Virus record (IMG/VR): IMGVR_UViG_3300020172_001405
Location: 37,465-101,464 of that record
DNA length: 64,000 nt
Origin: a virus
Reading direction: 5' to 3' (one strand)
Each line of letters opens with the position of its first letter. Positions within the stretch are counted from its first letter, which is position 1. The translations under genes were made by a program, and so were the position numbers. The notes beneath the pieces were generated by a model that worked only from the letters and a program-made list of their open reading frames with translations, did no database searches and was not told the origin of the DNA. Below are positions 51,832 through 60,210 of this stretch, one piece after another.

Positions 51832-52605
51832 CTACCCGAATATTCCCTTGCCACGATCAGTTGCTGCTTGTCCTAACAACTTACCGCGATATTTTGCGTA
51901 TTCAGTAACCGACATAGCGGCAATTTGATCCGCTGTGAACTGTTGTTGATCCGAATTGGTGTCGAGGGGTCCGGTTGGCGGCGCGGTTACCCGGCTGCCT
52001 GTCATTTCTTTACGAGCAGACTGCATAGCCTGCTGTGCAGAGTCAAGGATACGGGATGACCGATCCTTTAGTCCCGCGATGCTTGCTTCAATTTCTTCCT
52101 TACTGTTTCCAGTAATTAAGTCGAGAAGTTCCGGGATTATTTCAGTTTCTTCTTGGCGTAGGCGGCTAGTGCGGTACTCAGTGAGTTCCGCGTACTCGCG
52201 CTCGCGCTCCAAAAGACTAAAAGCTCTTTCACGCTCATTGCGCTCTTGCTCAAGACTTTTTGCCCATTCTTGTTCTTTTGTTTCCAAAAGTTGACGGACA
52301 TCCATCTCGGCCTCTGCCTTTTTACGGGTATCGGCTTCCTGTTCTGCACGAAGCTTTTCAGCCTCTGCTTGACGCTCTTCGCGCTCCTTCTTCAGAATAT
52401 TAAGCTCTTCTTTCAAAGAATCTATCTGAGGATAGAGTTTGGACTTTTCCTGTTCTCTAACCCGACGAAGATCTTCTTCGGAGTATGACTTATCAGGAGT
52501 TTGAGATTGCATTGGTGTTACTAGAGCTTCTGTTGCTACTGGCACGTCTTGGAAGAATGCTTCCTGGGCTGCCGGCGTATCAACAATATTTGTTGTTTCT
52601 GACAT
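51832..52605 (-). CDS. Capsid scaffolding protein
   Basis: 257 aa. Residues about 40-165 form a long charged coiled coil (SEEDLRRVREQEKSKLYPQI, EELNILKKEREERQAEAEKL, RKKAEAEMDVRQLLETKEQE). N-terminus and C-terminus are flexible (TPPTGPLD-like, and the end TAADRGKGIFG-like GQAATDRGKGIFG). This is the usual composition and position of a phage scaffold, between portal and major capsid. Confidence 0.78.
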   Translation of the reverse strand: MSETTNIVDTPAAQEAFFQDVPVATEALVTPMQSQTPDKSYSEEDLRRVREQEKSKLYPQIDSLKEELNILKKEREERQAEAEKLRAEQEADTRKKAEAEMDVRQLLETKEQEWAKSLEQERNERERAFSLLEREREYAELTEYRTSRLRQEETEIIPELLDLITGNSKEEIEASIAGLKDRSSRILDSAQQAMQSARKEMTGSRVTAPPTGPLDTNSDQQQFTADQIAAMSVTEYAKYRGKLLGQAATDRGKGIFG

Positions 52606-52675
52606 ATTTATTCCTTAGGTTTAAGAGGTCGTTGTCCGAATAAGTGCCACGATGACCTGCGGATATCGTTTGTAG

Positions 52676-52709
52676 TAGGTTGACAAAATTCTTAGGTTTT
52701 GTCAGCCTA
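52676..52709. other. Hairpin between portal and scaffold genes
   Basis: 13-base arms (TAGGTTGACAAAA / TTTTGTCAGCCTA, one G-U pair) with an 8-base loop. Upstream to the left the 108-base gap has no ORF. No T-run follows on the minus strand. It may punctuate the portal-scaffold-capsid transcripts. Confidence 0.5.
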
Positions 52710-52713
52710 AACT

Positions 52714-54420
52714 TTAATTTTCCCCGTATTTCGAGTCTTCTTTACTTCCTCGACGTTGTGGGAGCTTAGTACCATATGCTTTTGTTACTAAGTCTGTTTG
52801 CATCTGCTCAATTGTTTGAGCCTCAAATGGAGTCACTATTCCTGGCTGACCAGCAGGTCCAGGCCCAACGCCCGCCCCAGCCTCTTGTCCAGGCGCTAAT
52901 TCGCCCTGTCCTTCAGGTAGTATTCCCGTGAGTGATGCAATAGCTGAGTTTATCTGTGACTTGATAAGATTCAAGGCTCCATCGGCCTTGGCGTCTTCTA
53001 TAAGCTCTGAACGTATTTCTTCTAACTTCTCGTCTGGGAAGTCTTCGCCTAGGGTACGTAACGCACCTTCTCGGCTTTCTAAGTTCATGCTCATCTTTGT
53101 CTGGATTTCGTTCAAAAGAATTAGCTTGTCTAGTGGGAGAGGCTGTGGAAAGTGCACAGTAGTCTCATACGTTAATGGGTCATTAGGGTCGCATACCTGT
53201 AGTTGATCCGATTTAATCGGCCCATTAAAGTCTGGGTTATACATAAACATCTCGGGTTCTTTAACTGCAAGAGTTAAAAGAATAAGTTCATTAATTCTCT
53301 TTAAACCTTCACTGTATTGAACAATTTTTTGGTTGTATCGGTTCATAAGTGGCTGGTATTGAATAGCCAAAGCAACACCGGAAGTATTAGAAATTTGTTG
53401 TACTTGACCAAGAGCAGATTCAGGAACACCGATCATTTCGTGCATAGATGTTTTAATAATCTTTAGGTACTCCATAGCACCAACAAGACCTTGTCCGCCA
53501 CCTTCTAAGTTAAATACTTGGGCGTCTTTTGGTAGCCCGCCCCAGACCTTTTTAGGTCCCTTTTCTAGAGACGAGGCCTTAGCACCTGTAATAACAGTAA
53601 CCGGTGCCGCATGGTAGTTAACAATGTCCGAGATGTCAGTAGCGATTTCGTTATAGCTACGGTTTAGAACAATAATGTCGTGGCCATCTGAAAGGCCCCA
53701 TGGAGATCCAGAAACACGTACGTTAGGTATATGAATAACCGGAACAGTTCCTAGTGGGTTTGGTCGTGAATCAATAAGCTCGTCGTTAATATACTCTTCA
53801 ATGCGGTCATCTGTAAGAATTTCAGTATATGTGTATACCTGACGAGTTCCTTCAAGAGAAGTACCCCAAAAACGATACTTAAGCTTAAAACGTATTAAAC
53901 GTGAACGATCGTGAGGGTGAAACTCTGGGAAACAGAAAGAAGAGTTAAGCGGAAGGATTCGCACACGTCCTGGATGATTGCGGCCTACACTATCCGTAAA
54001 AGATTCTTCATAGGCGACTTTTACAAAGCAGTCTCCAGAAACTCCGCCTTGTTGGCCCATTTCCCACATAACGCCATGCTTATCGTTATCTGTTTCCCAC
54101 ACTCTTTGTAGGACATCGGGGATGATTGCCTCTGTTGCGTAAGGGCTACGGAATGATGCTCCGCGACCAAAACTAAAATTTACTATGTAATCTGTAAAAG
54201 CTCTGTAATAGTTAAATACCATCTGTGCTTCGCCAATTTCACGGCGATAAGCCCAGTGATGGCCAAGGTACATTGCCCAGTTAAGGGAGTATCTATTTAG
54301 GCGTGGACCATGGACTTCGAACTCTTCATCAGCAAGTTCTACAAGTCCTAGTGGAGAAATGGAGATCGTTAAGTCAGATGAGGCTGCCCTATAACTTGGT
54401 GGGCTAAAGTCAATACTCAC
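52714..54420 (-). CDS. Portal protein
   Basis: 568 aa. Starts with YSLNWAMYLGHHWAYRREIG then a helix FNYYRAFTDYIVNFSFGRG. Central features of phage portals follow: VSGDCFVKVAYEE, VPVIHIPNVRVSGSPWGLSD and the long helix MEYLKIIKTSMHEMIGVPES, and LALAIQYQP-like GVALAIQYQPLMNRYNQKIV. The Pro/Gly-rich C-terminus is typical. It forms the 12-mer ring for DNA packaging; terminase is encoded just upstream. Confidence 0.85.
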   Translation of the reverse strand: MSIDFSPPSYRAASSDLTISISPLGLVELADEEFEVHGPRLNRYSLNWAMYLGHHWAYRREIGEAQMVFNYYRAFTDYIVNFSFGRGASFRSPYATEAIIPDVLQRVWETDNDKHGVMWEMGQQGGVSGDCFVKVAYEESFTDSVGRNHPGRVRILPLNSSFCFPEFHPHDRSRLIRFKLKYRFWGTSLEGTRQVYTYTEILTDDRIEEYINDELIDSRPNPLGTVPVIHIPNVRVSGSPWGLSDGHDIIVLNRSYNEIATDISDIVNYHAAPVTVITGAKASSLEKGPKKVWGGLPKDAQVFNLEGGGQGLVGAMEYLKIIKTSMHEMIGVPESALGQVQQISNTSGVALAIQYQPLMNRYNQKIVQYSEGLKRINELILLTLAVKEPEMFMYNPDFNGPIKSDQLQVCDPNDPLTYETTVHFPQPLPLDKLILLNEIQTKMSMNLESREGALRTLGEDFPDEKLEEIRSELIEDAKADGALNLIKSQINSAIASLTGILPEGQGELAPGQEAGAGVGPGPAGQPGIVTPFEAQTIEQMQTDLVTKAYGTKLPQRRGSKEDSKYGEN

Positions 54421-54462
54421 TTGCCTTCACTCTCCATAAATCTATGTCGCCCTCTCATTTGA

Positions 54463-54732
54463 TTACAGTATGTTCCGCTCTTTTTTTTCTTTTTTAATCC
54501 TTGAAATTTTTGCTTTTTTCTTATCTTCTAATTCTTTTTTAGGATCCCGTAATTTTGGATCTACTTCTCGTATAGAGCTTACCCAATCGCCGCCTTGTCT
54601 AGCGTACTCTTGACTAGCCCATTTATTAGCTGCCCTATTAGTACCAGCCCCTGGACGTTTTGTTGGATACTTAGCTTTCGCTTGTCGCATCAAGCTATTC
54701 CATAGCTTTTGATTCGCTGCTACTTTAGCCAT
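54463..54732 (-). CDS. Small basic hypothetical protein
   Basis: 89 aa. KLWNSLMRQAKAKYPTKRPG, NRAANKWASQEYARQGGDWV then a highly charged Lys/Glu tail (KKELEDKKKAKISRIKKEKK). The first part resembles a short DUF seen in aquatic phages (xxWNxxxxRAKAKYP...WxxxxYxxxGG), name uncertain. Function unknown. Confidence 0.6.
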   Translation of the reverse strand: MAKVAANQKLWNSLMRQAKAKYPTKRPGAGTNRAANKWASQEYARQGGDWVSSIREVDPKLRDPKKELEDKKKAKISRIKKEKKERNIL

Positions 54733-54748
54733 TTATCTCCTAAATAAT

Positions 54749-54795
54749 TATAGGTGCCCGACTTCGGAGAAAGAGTACGAAGCCGGGTACCTATA
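54749..54795. other. Long hairpin after 134-aa structural gene
   Basis: 18-base arms (TATAGGTGCCCGACTTCG and CGAAGCCGGGTACCTATA) pair over their full length with two G-U pairs and an 11-base loop. On the minus strand the stem is followed by ATTATTTAGGAG, which contains the next gene's ribosome binding site, so it may influence translation of the 89-aa gene as well as transcript ends. Confidence 0.6.
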
Positions 54796-54808
54796 AAGTA
54801 TATCTTAT

Positions 54809-55213
54809 TTAGTCAGTAACAGCTGCAGGGTTCATACGCTGGTAGCGTGAACCTGAGCGGAATACTTCTTCGATCTTAATTTCTGCATAGTCGCCAAAAG
54901 TTCCGCTTGAGAACTCTCCAACATATGTAGGTGCCTCCACCCAAGCAGCAGATCCAACGTGAGCGCGAGCTCGCATGGTCTCTTCTGGGTACTTTTCCAT
55001 AACATTAACGTTATGGTTTGGGCGACCAGCTGGTGTGTCGTAACCTTGGTTAAGACCTAGCTGGAAGTCATTTGGAACGTCTGTATCAGTAGCTACGCCT
55101 TCTTCAAAACGAAGTGGACCACGAAGTCCTGCTTGTGCTGCTGACATTTTACGCTCATAGACTGTTCCCACGCGCTCTGGGAAAGATGGAACTGGCGCAA
55201 TGTTTTCTGCCAT
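54809..55213 (-). CDS. Putative virion protein
   Basis: 134 aa. No recognised motif. It has PVPSFPERVGTVYERKMSAA, LGLNQGYDTPAGRPNHNVNV, HVGSAAWVEAPTYVGEFSSG and a C-terminus IEEVFRSGSRYQRMNPAAVT. The flexible, Gly/Pro/Asn-rich composition and position between terminase and portal suggest a virion or head-assembly component. Strong hairpins flank it on both sides, hinting at separately controlled, possibly abundant expression. Confidence 0.55.
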   Translation of the reverse strand: MAENIAPVPSFPERVGTVYERKMSAAQAGLRGPLRFEEGVATDTDVPNDFQLGLNQGYDTPAGRPNHNVNVMEKYPEETMRARAHVGSAAWVEAPTYVGEFSSGTFGDYAEIKIEEVFRSGSRYQRMNPAAVTD

Positions 55214-55234
55214 TTATATTTTCTCCTATAGGTT

Positions 55235-55246
55235 TAAGGATCCTTA
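55235..55246. other. Palindrome in 85-base gap
   Basis: TAAGGATCCTTA, a perfect 12-bp palindrome between the terminase stop and the 134-aa gene. TTAAGTA and TACTTAA arms close by could form a second weak stem. No gene in the gap. Possible terminator or regulatory site; not decided. Confidence 0.4.
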
Positions 55247-55298
55247 AGTAAGAGTTTGGTACTAATACTTAAACTTTTCTGCCTAAACTCAAAAATCT

Positions 55299-56939
55299 TT
55301 ACTTAAAGAAGGGGGATGCACTTACCTCTACGGTAGGCATAACCATCTCTTGAGTTAAAGAACAAGCTAGGGCCAATGAGTCCACAAAGTCATCGTGAGC
55401 ATGCGCCTCTTCAGGGGCCGCCACTAAGAAGTTAGGACCCTTATATTGTACTTCTGCATCGGTCATTTGTTGGTAGAAACGCTTCCACATACGTAATCGT
55501 CTAGTTTTGGCGTGAGCTGGCCAAGATATCATCTGGCGTTGAATTAGGGCTTGGAGGTGCTTCCAACGCTTTGACTGCTCGGTAGGGCTAGAAAGGGATG
55601 AAATTACCTGCGCCCTAGGTAGCAAAATTTTTAGTCTTTGGGCTACAGCATCGCCTACTCCGTTAGAGTCCACCGCAACAGCCATAACGTCATAATTACC
55701 TAAAAAGTTTACTATTTGAAAATACTGCTCTTCCCAGTCATCTCCCTGGATTTCCATCCAATTTAGAATACGATGGTCGTAATAGCCAAACTCATCAGGG
55801 CGATCCCAGTCAACCCAGACAACAGTAACAACCGTAGAGTCCATTTTTCTAGCCGGGTCAATACCAACGACGACGGGAGACCTATGCCAATTCTTAACAA
55901 GCTCTTGGGAAGTATCCCCGAGATCATCCATAATCGAAGAAGTGACGAACATACCTCTTTCCAAAAGCCACTTACAGTTGTACGAAAGCTGGAACTCATC
56001 TGAATCCTCTCCGATGCGGAGCATCTCTTTTCTAATAAACTTTTCATAATTAGGGTTAAATTTAGCTACATCTTTCCAATCCCATTGAAAATGGTTTTGT
56101 CTAGAAGATCTACTTGTCTGCCTGCGTTTGTTTAATTGTATAGACCTATAAAAGTTATTCTTATGGGTAGTCGGTGTCCCTGTTTTAACCATAGTCGCGT
56201 TGTAGTACGCACCCATAGGAGCGATAGACTTAGAAACAATAAAGTCATCTGCTTCTTGACACTCGTCAATAACCATCAAATGGAAAGACTTAGATTCAAT
56301 CTTTGCACGTGGGTTAGCGGTCATCATCATAAGAGATGATCCAGAGTTCTTTAGTTTGATATTTCTTGTTACTCCTGGAGTTTTGACGGTCATGTCATCA
56401 ATTTCAGCGTCCCCTAAAACTTCTAGTGCACGCTCACTTGTTAGGCGAGACACAGTTCTAGAAAACAACGTTTCTGCTTGAGCTTGAATAGGTGCGAACA
56501 TTCCCACCCATATACCGTCTGCAAACTTACTTAATAACTCTGGATACATTTTTGCTAAGCGGGGCAACAGGACCATCAAGGTAGCAACAGTATCTGCTAC
56601 AGTTTCTGATTTACCTGACTGACGTGAGGCTAAAGCCGTTACCTCTTCGCCATCGTTGACAATTACGGACTCAATGATGCGTCTAGCTAAAGGCTTTTGA
56701 TATGGGTGTAGGTCATGACCTACTAATATGACCATGAAATCCATGATCTTATTTACAAGAAGAGTAACGAACTCTTTAGATAGCTCATCTAACTCTTCTT
56801 CTTTGTGAAGCTTCTCAAACTCTTCTACGTCGTCATAGTCGTAGTCTTCATTTGCAGCATGATCGACTTCGTCTAGATCTTCGAGTTCGCTCTCTTCTTC
56901 GTCATCCTCAAAGTCTTCAAAGTCAAAATCTTCTTTCAT
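55299..56939 (-). CDS. Terminase large subunit
   Basis: 546 aa. An unusually acidic N-terminus (first 50 residues nearly all D/E) precedes the ATPase. Walker A SRQSGKSE (105-112), Walker B LMVIDECQE (D225, E226), then the RNase-H nuclease motifs VVVGIDPARKMDSTV (D361), VAVDSNGVGDAV (Asp) and HAHDDFVDSLALAC. The motor packages DNA through the portal. No clear small-subunit gene was found; one of the three small upstream genes may fill that role. Confidence 0.92.
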   Translation of the reverse strand: MKEDFDFEDFEDDEEESELEDLDEVDHAANEDYDYDDVEEFEKLHKEEELDELSKEFVTLLVNKIMDFMVILVGHDLHPYQKPLARRIIESVIVNDGEEVTALASRQSGKSETVADTVATLMVLLPRLAKMYPELLSKFADGIWVGMFAPIQAQAETLFSRTVSRLTSERALEVLGDAEIDDMTVKTPGVTRNIKLKNSGSSLMMMTANPRAKIESKSFHLMVIDECQEADDFIVSKSIAPMGAYYNATMVKTGTPTTHKNNFYRSIQLNKRRQTSRSSRQNHFQWDWKDVAKFNPNYEKFIRKEMLRIGEDSDEFQLSYNCKWLLERGMFVTSSIMDDLGDTSQELVKNWHRSPVVVGIDPARKMDSTVVTVVWVDWDRPDEFGYYDHRILNWMEIQGDDWEEQYFQIVNFLGNYDVMAVAVDSNGVGDAVAQRLKILLPRAQVISSLSSPTEQSKRWKHLQALIQRQMISWPAHAKTRRLRMWKRFYQQMTDAEVQYKGPNFLVAAPEEAHAHDDFVDSLALACSLTQEMVMPTVEVSASPFFK

Positions 56940-57163
56940 TGCGCCCTCTCACGTAAGGTATCAACTATTGCTTTAAGGGCTTCTATACCCACGTTTGCTT
57001 CTTCTAGGTAAAAAGTATCCCCACTTTTTTGCCAGGTTGATAAGTTACGGCTAACTGAATAGAGAGCGTTTTCTGACCAACCAACTAGTTCAGCACTAGG
57101 TAGGCTAGCAACTCTTTTTTCAAGCTTTGTTTTCTCTCTTTGTTCTTTCTTCTTTTTGAACAT
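56936..57163 (-). CDS. Small protein upstream of terminase
   Basis: 75 aa. A basic N-terminus (KKKKEQREKTKLEKR) leads to a helical body (ELVGWSENALYSVSRNLSTW and EANVGIEALKAIVDTLRER). ATGA overlap with terminase and a 44-base overlap with the upstream gene. Could be a small terminase-like protein but lacks an HTH I can recognise. Confidence 0.5.
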   Translation of the reverse strand: MFKKKKEQREKTKLEKRVASLPSAELVGWSENALYSVSRNLSTWQKSGDTFYLEEANVGIEALKAIVDTLRERAQ

Positions 57164-57455
57164 TTAGTTCGTTCTCCAAATCCATAGACCTAATAAAATC
57201 CCAATCAACCTCATCTTTTTTCAAACCCCTACCATTTATAGCGTAGGTTAGCGCTTGATTTTCTGAGTAACCAGTTTCTTTCCAGTGCCCTATAACTATA
57301 GCTTTACAGGTAAAGGGTACCCTAATTGCTAACCCATGACCTCTTCTGAATGGCTCGTCGATTTCTTGTGTATCTGCAGGTTCCCATAAACCCTTAGGCT
57401 TATACGGGTAAGTAAGGTTGTGCCAGTAAAAATTACCAAAGTCGCGTGTTCTCAT
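57120..57455 (-). CDS. Hypothetical protein
   Basis: 111 aa. GNFYWHNLTYPYKPKGLWEP and FRRGHGLAIRVPFTCKAIVI, then GHWKETGYSENQALTYAING and a charged tail (EERTKRENK). No family recognised. Its end overlaps the start of the next gene by 44 bases. Position suggests a packaging-related or early head function. Confidence 0.55.
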   Translation of the reverse strand: MRTRDFGNFYWHNLTYPYKPKGLWEPADTQEIDEPFRRGHGLAIRVPFTCKAIVIGHWKETGYSENQALTYAINGRGLKKDEVDWDFIRSMDLENELNVQKEERTKRENKA

Positions 57456-58072
57456 GTGTTCTTCTTTATTTGAAGGGCTCTTGCGCCTCTGTAGGCTAAA
57501 TACCGTAGTTTAGGGGGTAGGTCTGAAGTACTTGCAGGACCTCTAGGTTTAAAGTTTAAGTGGTCTGATATATACGCCCACTTAGTGGTTAAACCTTTGA
57601 AGTCTCTCCATTCGTCAATACTAACATCGTAATAGTTATAAATTGTTGAGTCTCTAAATATAAGTGTTAAAACAGATCTTTCTGGTGAGTAAGACGCCGC
57701 AACAGTTCGTGGCCTATCAATTTGGCTAGTTTGTGTTGGGACTTCTGTAAACTCTTCATTATCAAAAGGTGCGGGGTTATAGGCAGGATCGTCGTCTGGA
57801 TAGATAGCAAGGGCATCATCGCCAACTCTATACGGACCAGTTTGGTCAATATTATACCCGGCGCCTCTAACATCAATGTTTTTGTCTATATCCTCCCCAA
57901 AGGTATCTAAAATCTCTGTGAAGTCATATCGACCCTTTTCGTAAGCACTACGAACATTTGCTGGCAAACCTTCTAGATACTTTTGCTGGTCCACTGAATT
58001 TCTTACGCTACCAATTGCAGATCTTGCTTTTCTGGCAGCTATTTGCGCGGGAGTTAGTTTTCTTTCTGCCAC
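57452..58072 (-). CDS. KTSC-like domain protein
   Basis: 206 aa. The region VAASYSPERSVLTLIFRDST, IYNYYDVSIDEWRDFKGLTT, KWAYISDHLN matches the KTSC domain pattern (SxxDxxxxxLxVxFxxGxxYxYxxV...FxxxxSxGxxFN). A basic helix (LTPAQIAARKARSAIG) is at the N-terminus. KTSC domains occur in phage and host proteins of unknown function. Overlaps next gene by four bases. Confidence 0.55.
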   Translation of the reverse strand: MAERKLTPAQIAARKARSAIGSVRNSVDQQKYLEGLPANVRSAYEKGRYDFTEILDTFGEDIDKNIDVRGAGYNIDQTGPYRVGDDALAIYPDDDPAYNPAPFDNEEFTEVPTQTSQIDRPRTVAASYSPERSVLTLIFRDSTIYNYYDVSIDEWRDFKGLTTKWAYISDHLNFKPRGPASTSDLPPKLRYLAYRGARALQIKKNT

Positions 58073-58076
58073 TTAA

Positions 58077-58340
58077 TCACTCCTCGCAAATATGTGTTTC
58101 AGTTTGAGAATCAGGTATTACTAGTTCACAAGAGTTGCAACTGAACCACTTTGACTCTTTAAAGTTATTTTGTGCTGTTCCTTCAACAGGAAGATCTTCT
58201 TCCCCACTATCTGACTGACGATCGTATTCGTATACGATCTTTGGCTCAGCTAATAGCTCAGGTGGGAAAGGGCCCCTAGGTTCAGTTACCCTACCGGGTA
58301 CTGGGTGCCCTTGACGAGTTATGATCCGTTCAATTCTCAT
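58077..58340 (-). CDS. Small protein with CxxC...HxC motif
   Basis: 87 aa. The C-terminus FSCNSCELVIPDSQTETHIC gives three Cys and one His in a zinc-finger-like spacing. The N-terminus (RIERIITRQGHPVPGRVTEP) is Pro/Arg rich. Overlaps the start of the preceding gene's stop by four bases (ATGA). Unknown function. Confidence 0.5.
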   Translation of the reverse strand: MRIERIITRQGHPVPGRVTEPRGPFPPELLAEPKIVYEYDRQSDSGEEDLPVEGTAQNNFKESKWFSCNSCELVIPDSQTETHICEE

Positions 58341-58519
58341 TCAGCTGGTTGTGCTTCAGGCTCTGCCTGTGCTTTTTTCTTTACTGGCTTAACTTCTTCT
58401 TCTTTTACTTCCTCTTTAATAGCTTCTTCAATTGAAGGTGCTGGAGGTGGTGTAACTACCGGTAGCTCGCTAACGGCATCAGTAATAGATTTTTTATACT
58501 CTTCCCAAGATAATTTCAT
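58337..58519 (-). CDS. Small acidic protein
   Basis: 60 aa. A short helix LSWEEYKKSITDAVSELPVV precedes a Glu/Lys/Pro/Ala-rich disordered tail (EEAIKEEVKEEEVKPVKKKA). First gene of the head operon. AAGGAG precedes the ATG by about seven bases. Possibly a virion-internal or scaffold-like peptide. Confidence 0.55.
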   Translation of the reverse strand: MKLSWEEYKKSITDAVSELPVVTPPPAPSIEEAIKEEVKEEEVKPVKKKAQAEPEAQPAE

Positions 58520-58750
58520 ATGTAGCTCCTTTTCACCCCTAGTTTACACGTAGTCTATGTTTTTTATCACACTCAACGGTTGCGTGACCCCTGTATTTAC
58601 TGCTACGGTATATCCATGGCCCAGGCAACTGAGCCATCACTAACTACGTAACAAAAGGGTTGCAGTACGAACTTAACAGACAGACGTTGAGTTGCCCCAT
58701 GTGAGTGACACACATAGGGTCAGAACTGGCCTTCTAGCCTAGGAGATAGT
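58520..58750. promoter_or_regulatory. Divergent intergenic region
   Basis: The only divergent junction in the window, 231 bases between the head operon (minus strand) and the lysozyme-like gene (plus strand). It must contain promoters for both. I see an 8-bp inverted repeat ACTCAACG (58571-58578) / CGTTGAGT (58685-58692), which could mark a shared regulator site, but no convincing -35/-10 pair on either strand. Confidence 0.45.
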
Positions 58751-59272
58751 GTGCAAAGTAATGCAAAACAAAAAATTGGAATACTCGTACTATGTGCCGC
58801 ACTTCCGTGGATACCGCCAGCTTTAGCAGCTGAATCAGACGGATCTACTGTAACTGTGGTTACGCCAGTAAAAACTGGCTTAGACCTATATAGAGGAGCT
58901 ACCGAGCTCTCAGACCAAGACCTTAAAGACCTACTCAGCCAGGTAGGATTTAAAGGACAAACCCTCAGGATTGCCTGGGCGGTTGCCAAGAAAGAATCTA
59001 ACGGTCGTCCAAAAGCCCATAATGGAGACACAAGCACTGGAGATAATTCCTATGGAATTTTCCAGATAAACATGCTTGGTAGCCTAGGGGAAACTAGGCG
59101 GGAGAAATTCAACTTAGTAAGTGACGAAGATCTATTTGATCCAGTTAAGAACGCCCAAATTGCTTACTACATGACAAATGGTGGCAAAGACTGGTCTTCT
59201 TGGAAGATATACCCAGGACAGCGTAACGGAGAACGATACGAGGACTTTTTACAAAAGTTCCCTCAGAAGTAA
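58751..59272 (+). CDS. Secreted lysozyme-like muramidase/transglycosylase
   Basis: 173 aa, the only plus-strand gene. GTG start, AGGAG five bases ahead. Residues 1-27 look like a signal peptide (KQKIGILVLCAALPWIPPAL with an ALA-A cleavage site). The catalytic domain has AVAKKESNGRP (E82) and NSYGIFQIN, as in lytic transglycosylase/lysozyme-like domains; the TMP carries a related pair (ALAESGG, SYGAFQI). Likely secreted to digest peptidoglycan. The orientation and own terminator suggest separate timing. Confidence 0.8.
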   Translation: MQSNAKQKIGILVLCAALPWIPPALAAESDGSTVTVVTPVKTGLDLYRGATELSDQDLKDLLSQVGFKGQTLRIAWAVAKKESNGRPKAHNGDTSTGDNSYGIFQINMLGSLGETRREKFNLVSDEDLFDPVKNAQIAYYMTNGGKDWSSWKIYPGQRNGERYEDFLQKFPQK

Positions 59273-59273
59273 T

Positions 59274-59306
59274 AAAAAACCCCCGGCTAATAACCGGGGG
59301 TTTTTT
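59274..59306. terminator. Bidirectional rho-independent terminator
   Basis: AAAAAA, stem CCCCCGG / CCGGGGG with a 7-base loop, then TTTTTT. T-runs on both strands mean it can end the plus-strand lysozyme-like transcript and the minus-strand transcript of the cupin gene, whose stop codon overlaps the T-run at 59305. Confidence 0.9.
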
Positions 59307-59889
59307 ACTCTACCTTACTATTTAAATTATCTATTAAGAGTCCTGCTCTAGGACCATCGCACCAAACCTCATGTGAATTTTCAAGGGGCAGATAAAGCAT
59401 ATCCCCGGGATTTAACGTATGGGTGATGCCGCCGTCTATTTTCCAGAAAGATGTACCTAGTATTTGCCAATAAAATATATCGTGAGGGTCGTGGTGATCT
59501 GAAACAAGCCTGTTAGATAAAGAAACCCTTATTCCTTGAAAGTGCCAATCAAGGTCACAGTTATGGGACATAGTTTTATAGTAATTACATGAGGTATCTT
59601 CTTGTTCATTGTTTAAACCGTATAGAAGTTCTGATACGCCCTTAAATTCTTTAAATATGCCGGATGTTTGGGGGGCAAGCCAAAACTTGTTCTGTATTTG
59701 TACATTGCCGATCGAGGTAAAGTCACCGCTATTCTGTTGCTCTACTCTTTTTGCTAAGTCATGGTTTGTAGTCGTCGACTCTTTGTATAAAAAGGTTAGG
59801 ACCTCTTCCCAAGTAATATCTGGAGTTTGGTAGTTTTCAAATACAATTCCATGACTATTTTGCTTAGCTTCTTTAATTTTATCTAACAT
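59305..59889 (-). CDS. Cupin/JmjC-like 2OG oxygenase candidate
   Basis: 194 aa. SDHHDPHDIFYWQILGTSFW, ITHTLNPGDMLYLPLENSHE and GPRAGLLIDN resemble cupin-fold/JmjC-type oxygenases: HxD (H132, D134), distal H173 and an Arg (R181). It differs from the P4H-type cassette proteins. It may hydroxylate a host or phage protein (e.g. ribosomal). The N-terminal 90 residues are helical. Confidence 0.6.
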   Translation of the reverse strand: MLDKIKEAKQNSHGIVFENYQTPDITWEEVLTFLYKESTTTNHDLAKRVEQQNSGDFTSIGNVQIQNKFWLAPQTSGIFKEFKGVSELLYGLNNEQEDTSCNYYKTMSHNCDLDWHFQGIRVSLSNRLVSDHHDPHDIFYWQILGTSFWKIDGGITHTLNPGDMLYLPLENSHEVWCDGPRAGLLIDNLNSKVE

Positions 59890-59895
59890 CGCCCA

Positions 59896-60204
59896 CTATT
59901 TCTTTTTGTAGTTTGCTCTAATAGAACCGGTTTCGTTTATAGTAATTTCAGCATTCTGTAACATATGTAAATCTAAGTAGTCATTTCCTGCCGCACAGTG
60001 GGGGCAATCATCAGTGTGCCCTAAATTTCTAGGGACCTTTCTACCTTCTTTGTGGTCAAACTCTAAAAACTCATGCTGTCTATTAGGGCCATGTTTGCCA
60101 GAAACCACATCGCAACGGAGGCAGTCTTCATGATCCATATTAGTTTCAAAACGGTGGCCGTTTTTAAAAGCCTCTATGTGCTCTAATTCATTTTTATCAA
60201 ACAT
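59896..60204 (-). CDS. Small zinc-binding protein
   Basis: 102 aa. HEDCLRC and DDCPHCAAGNDYL form two CxxC knuckles about 40 residues apart, with many histidines between (KHGPNRQHEFLEFDHK). Not the HNH active site: no matching His-Asn-His order was seen. Function unknown; it sits between the cupin and endolysin genes. Confidence 0.5.
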   Translation of the reverse strand: MFDKNELEHIEAFKNGHRFETNMDHEDCLRCDVVSGKHGPNRQHEFLEFDHKEGRKVPRNLGHTDDCPHCAAGNDYLDLHMLQNAEITINETGSIRANYKKK

Positions 60205-60210
60205 TGTTTA

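Noticed and set aside
59896-60204. HNH endonuclease
   Set aside because: There are two CxxC knuckles and several His, but not the ordered His-Asn-His motif, so I call it only zinc-binding.
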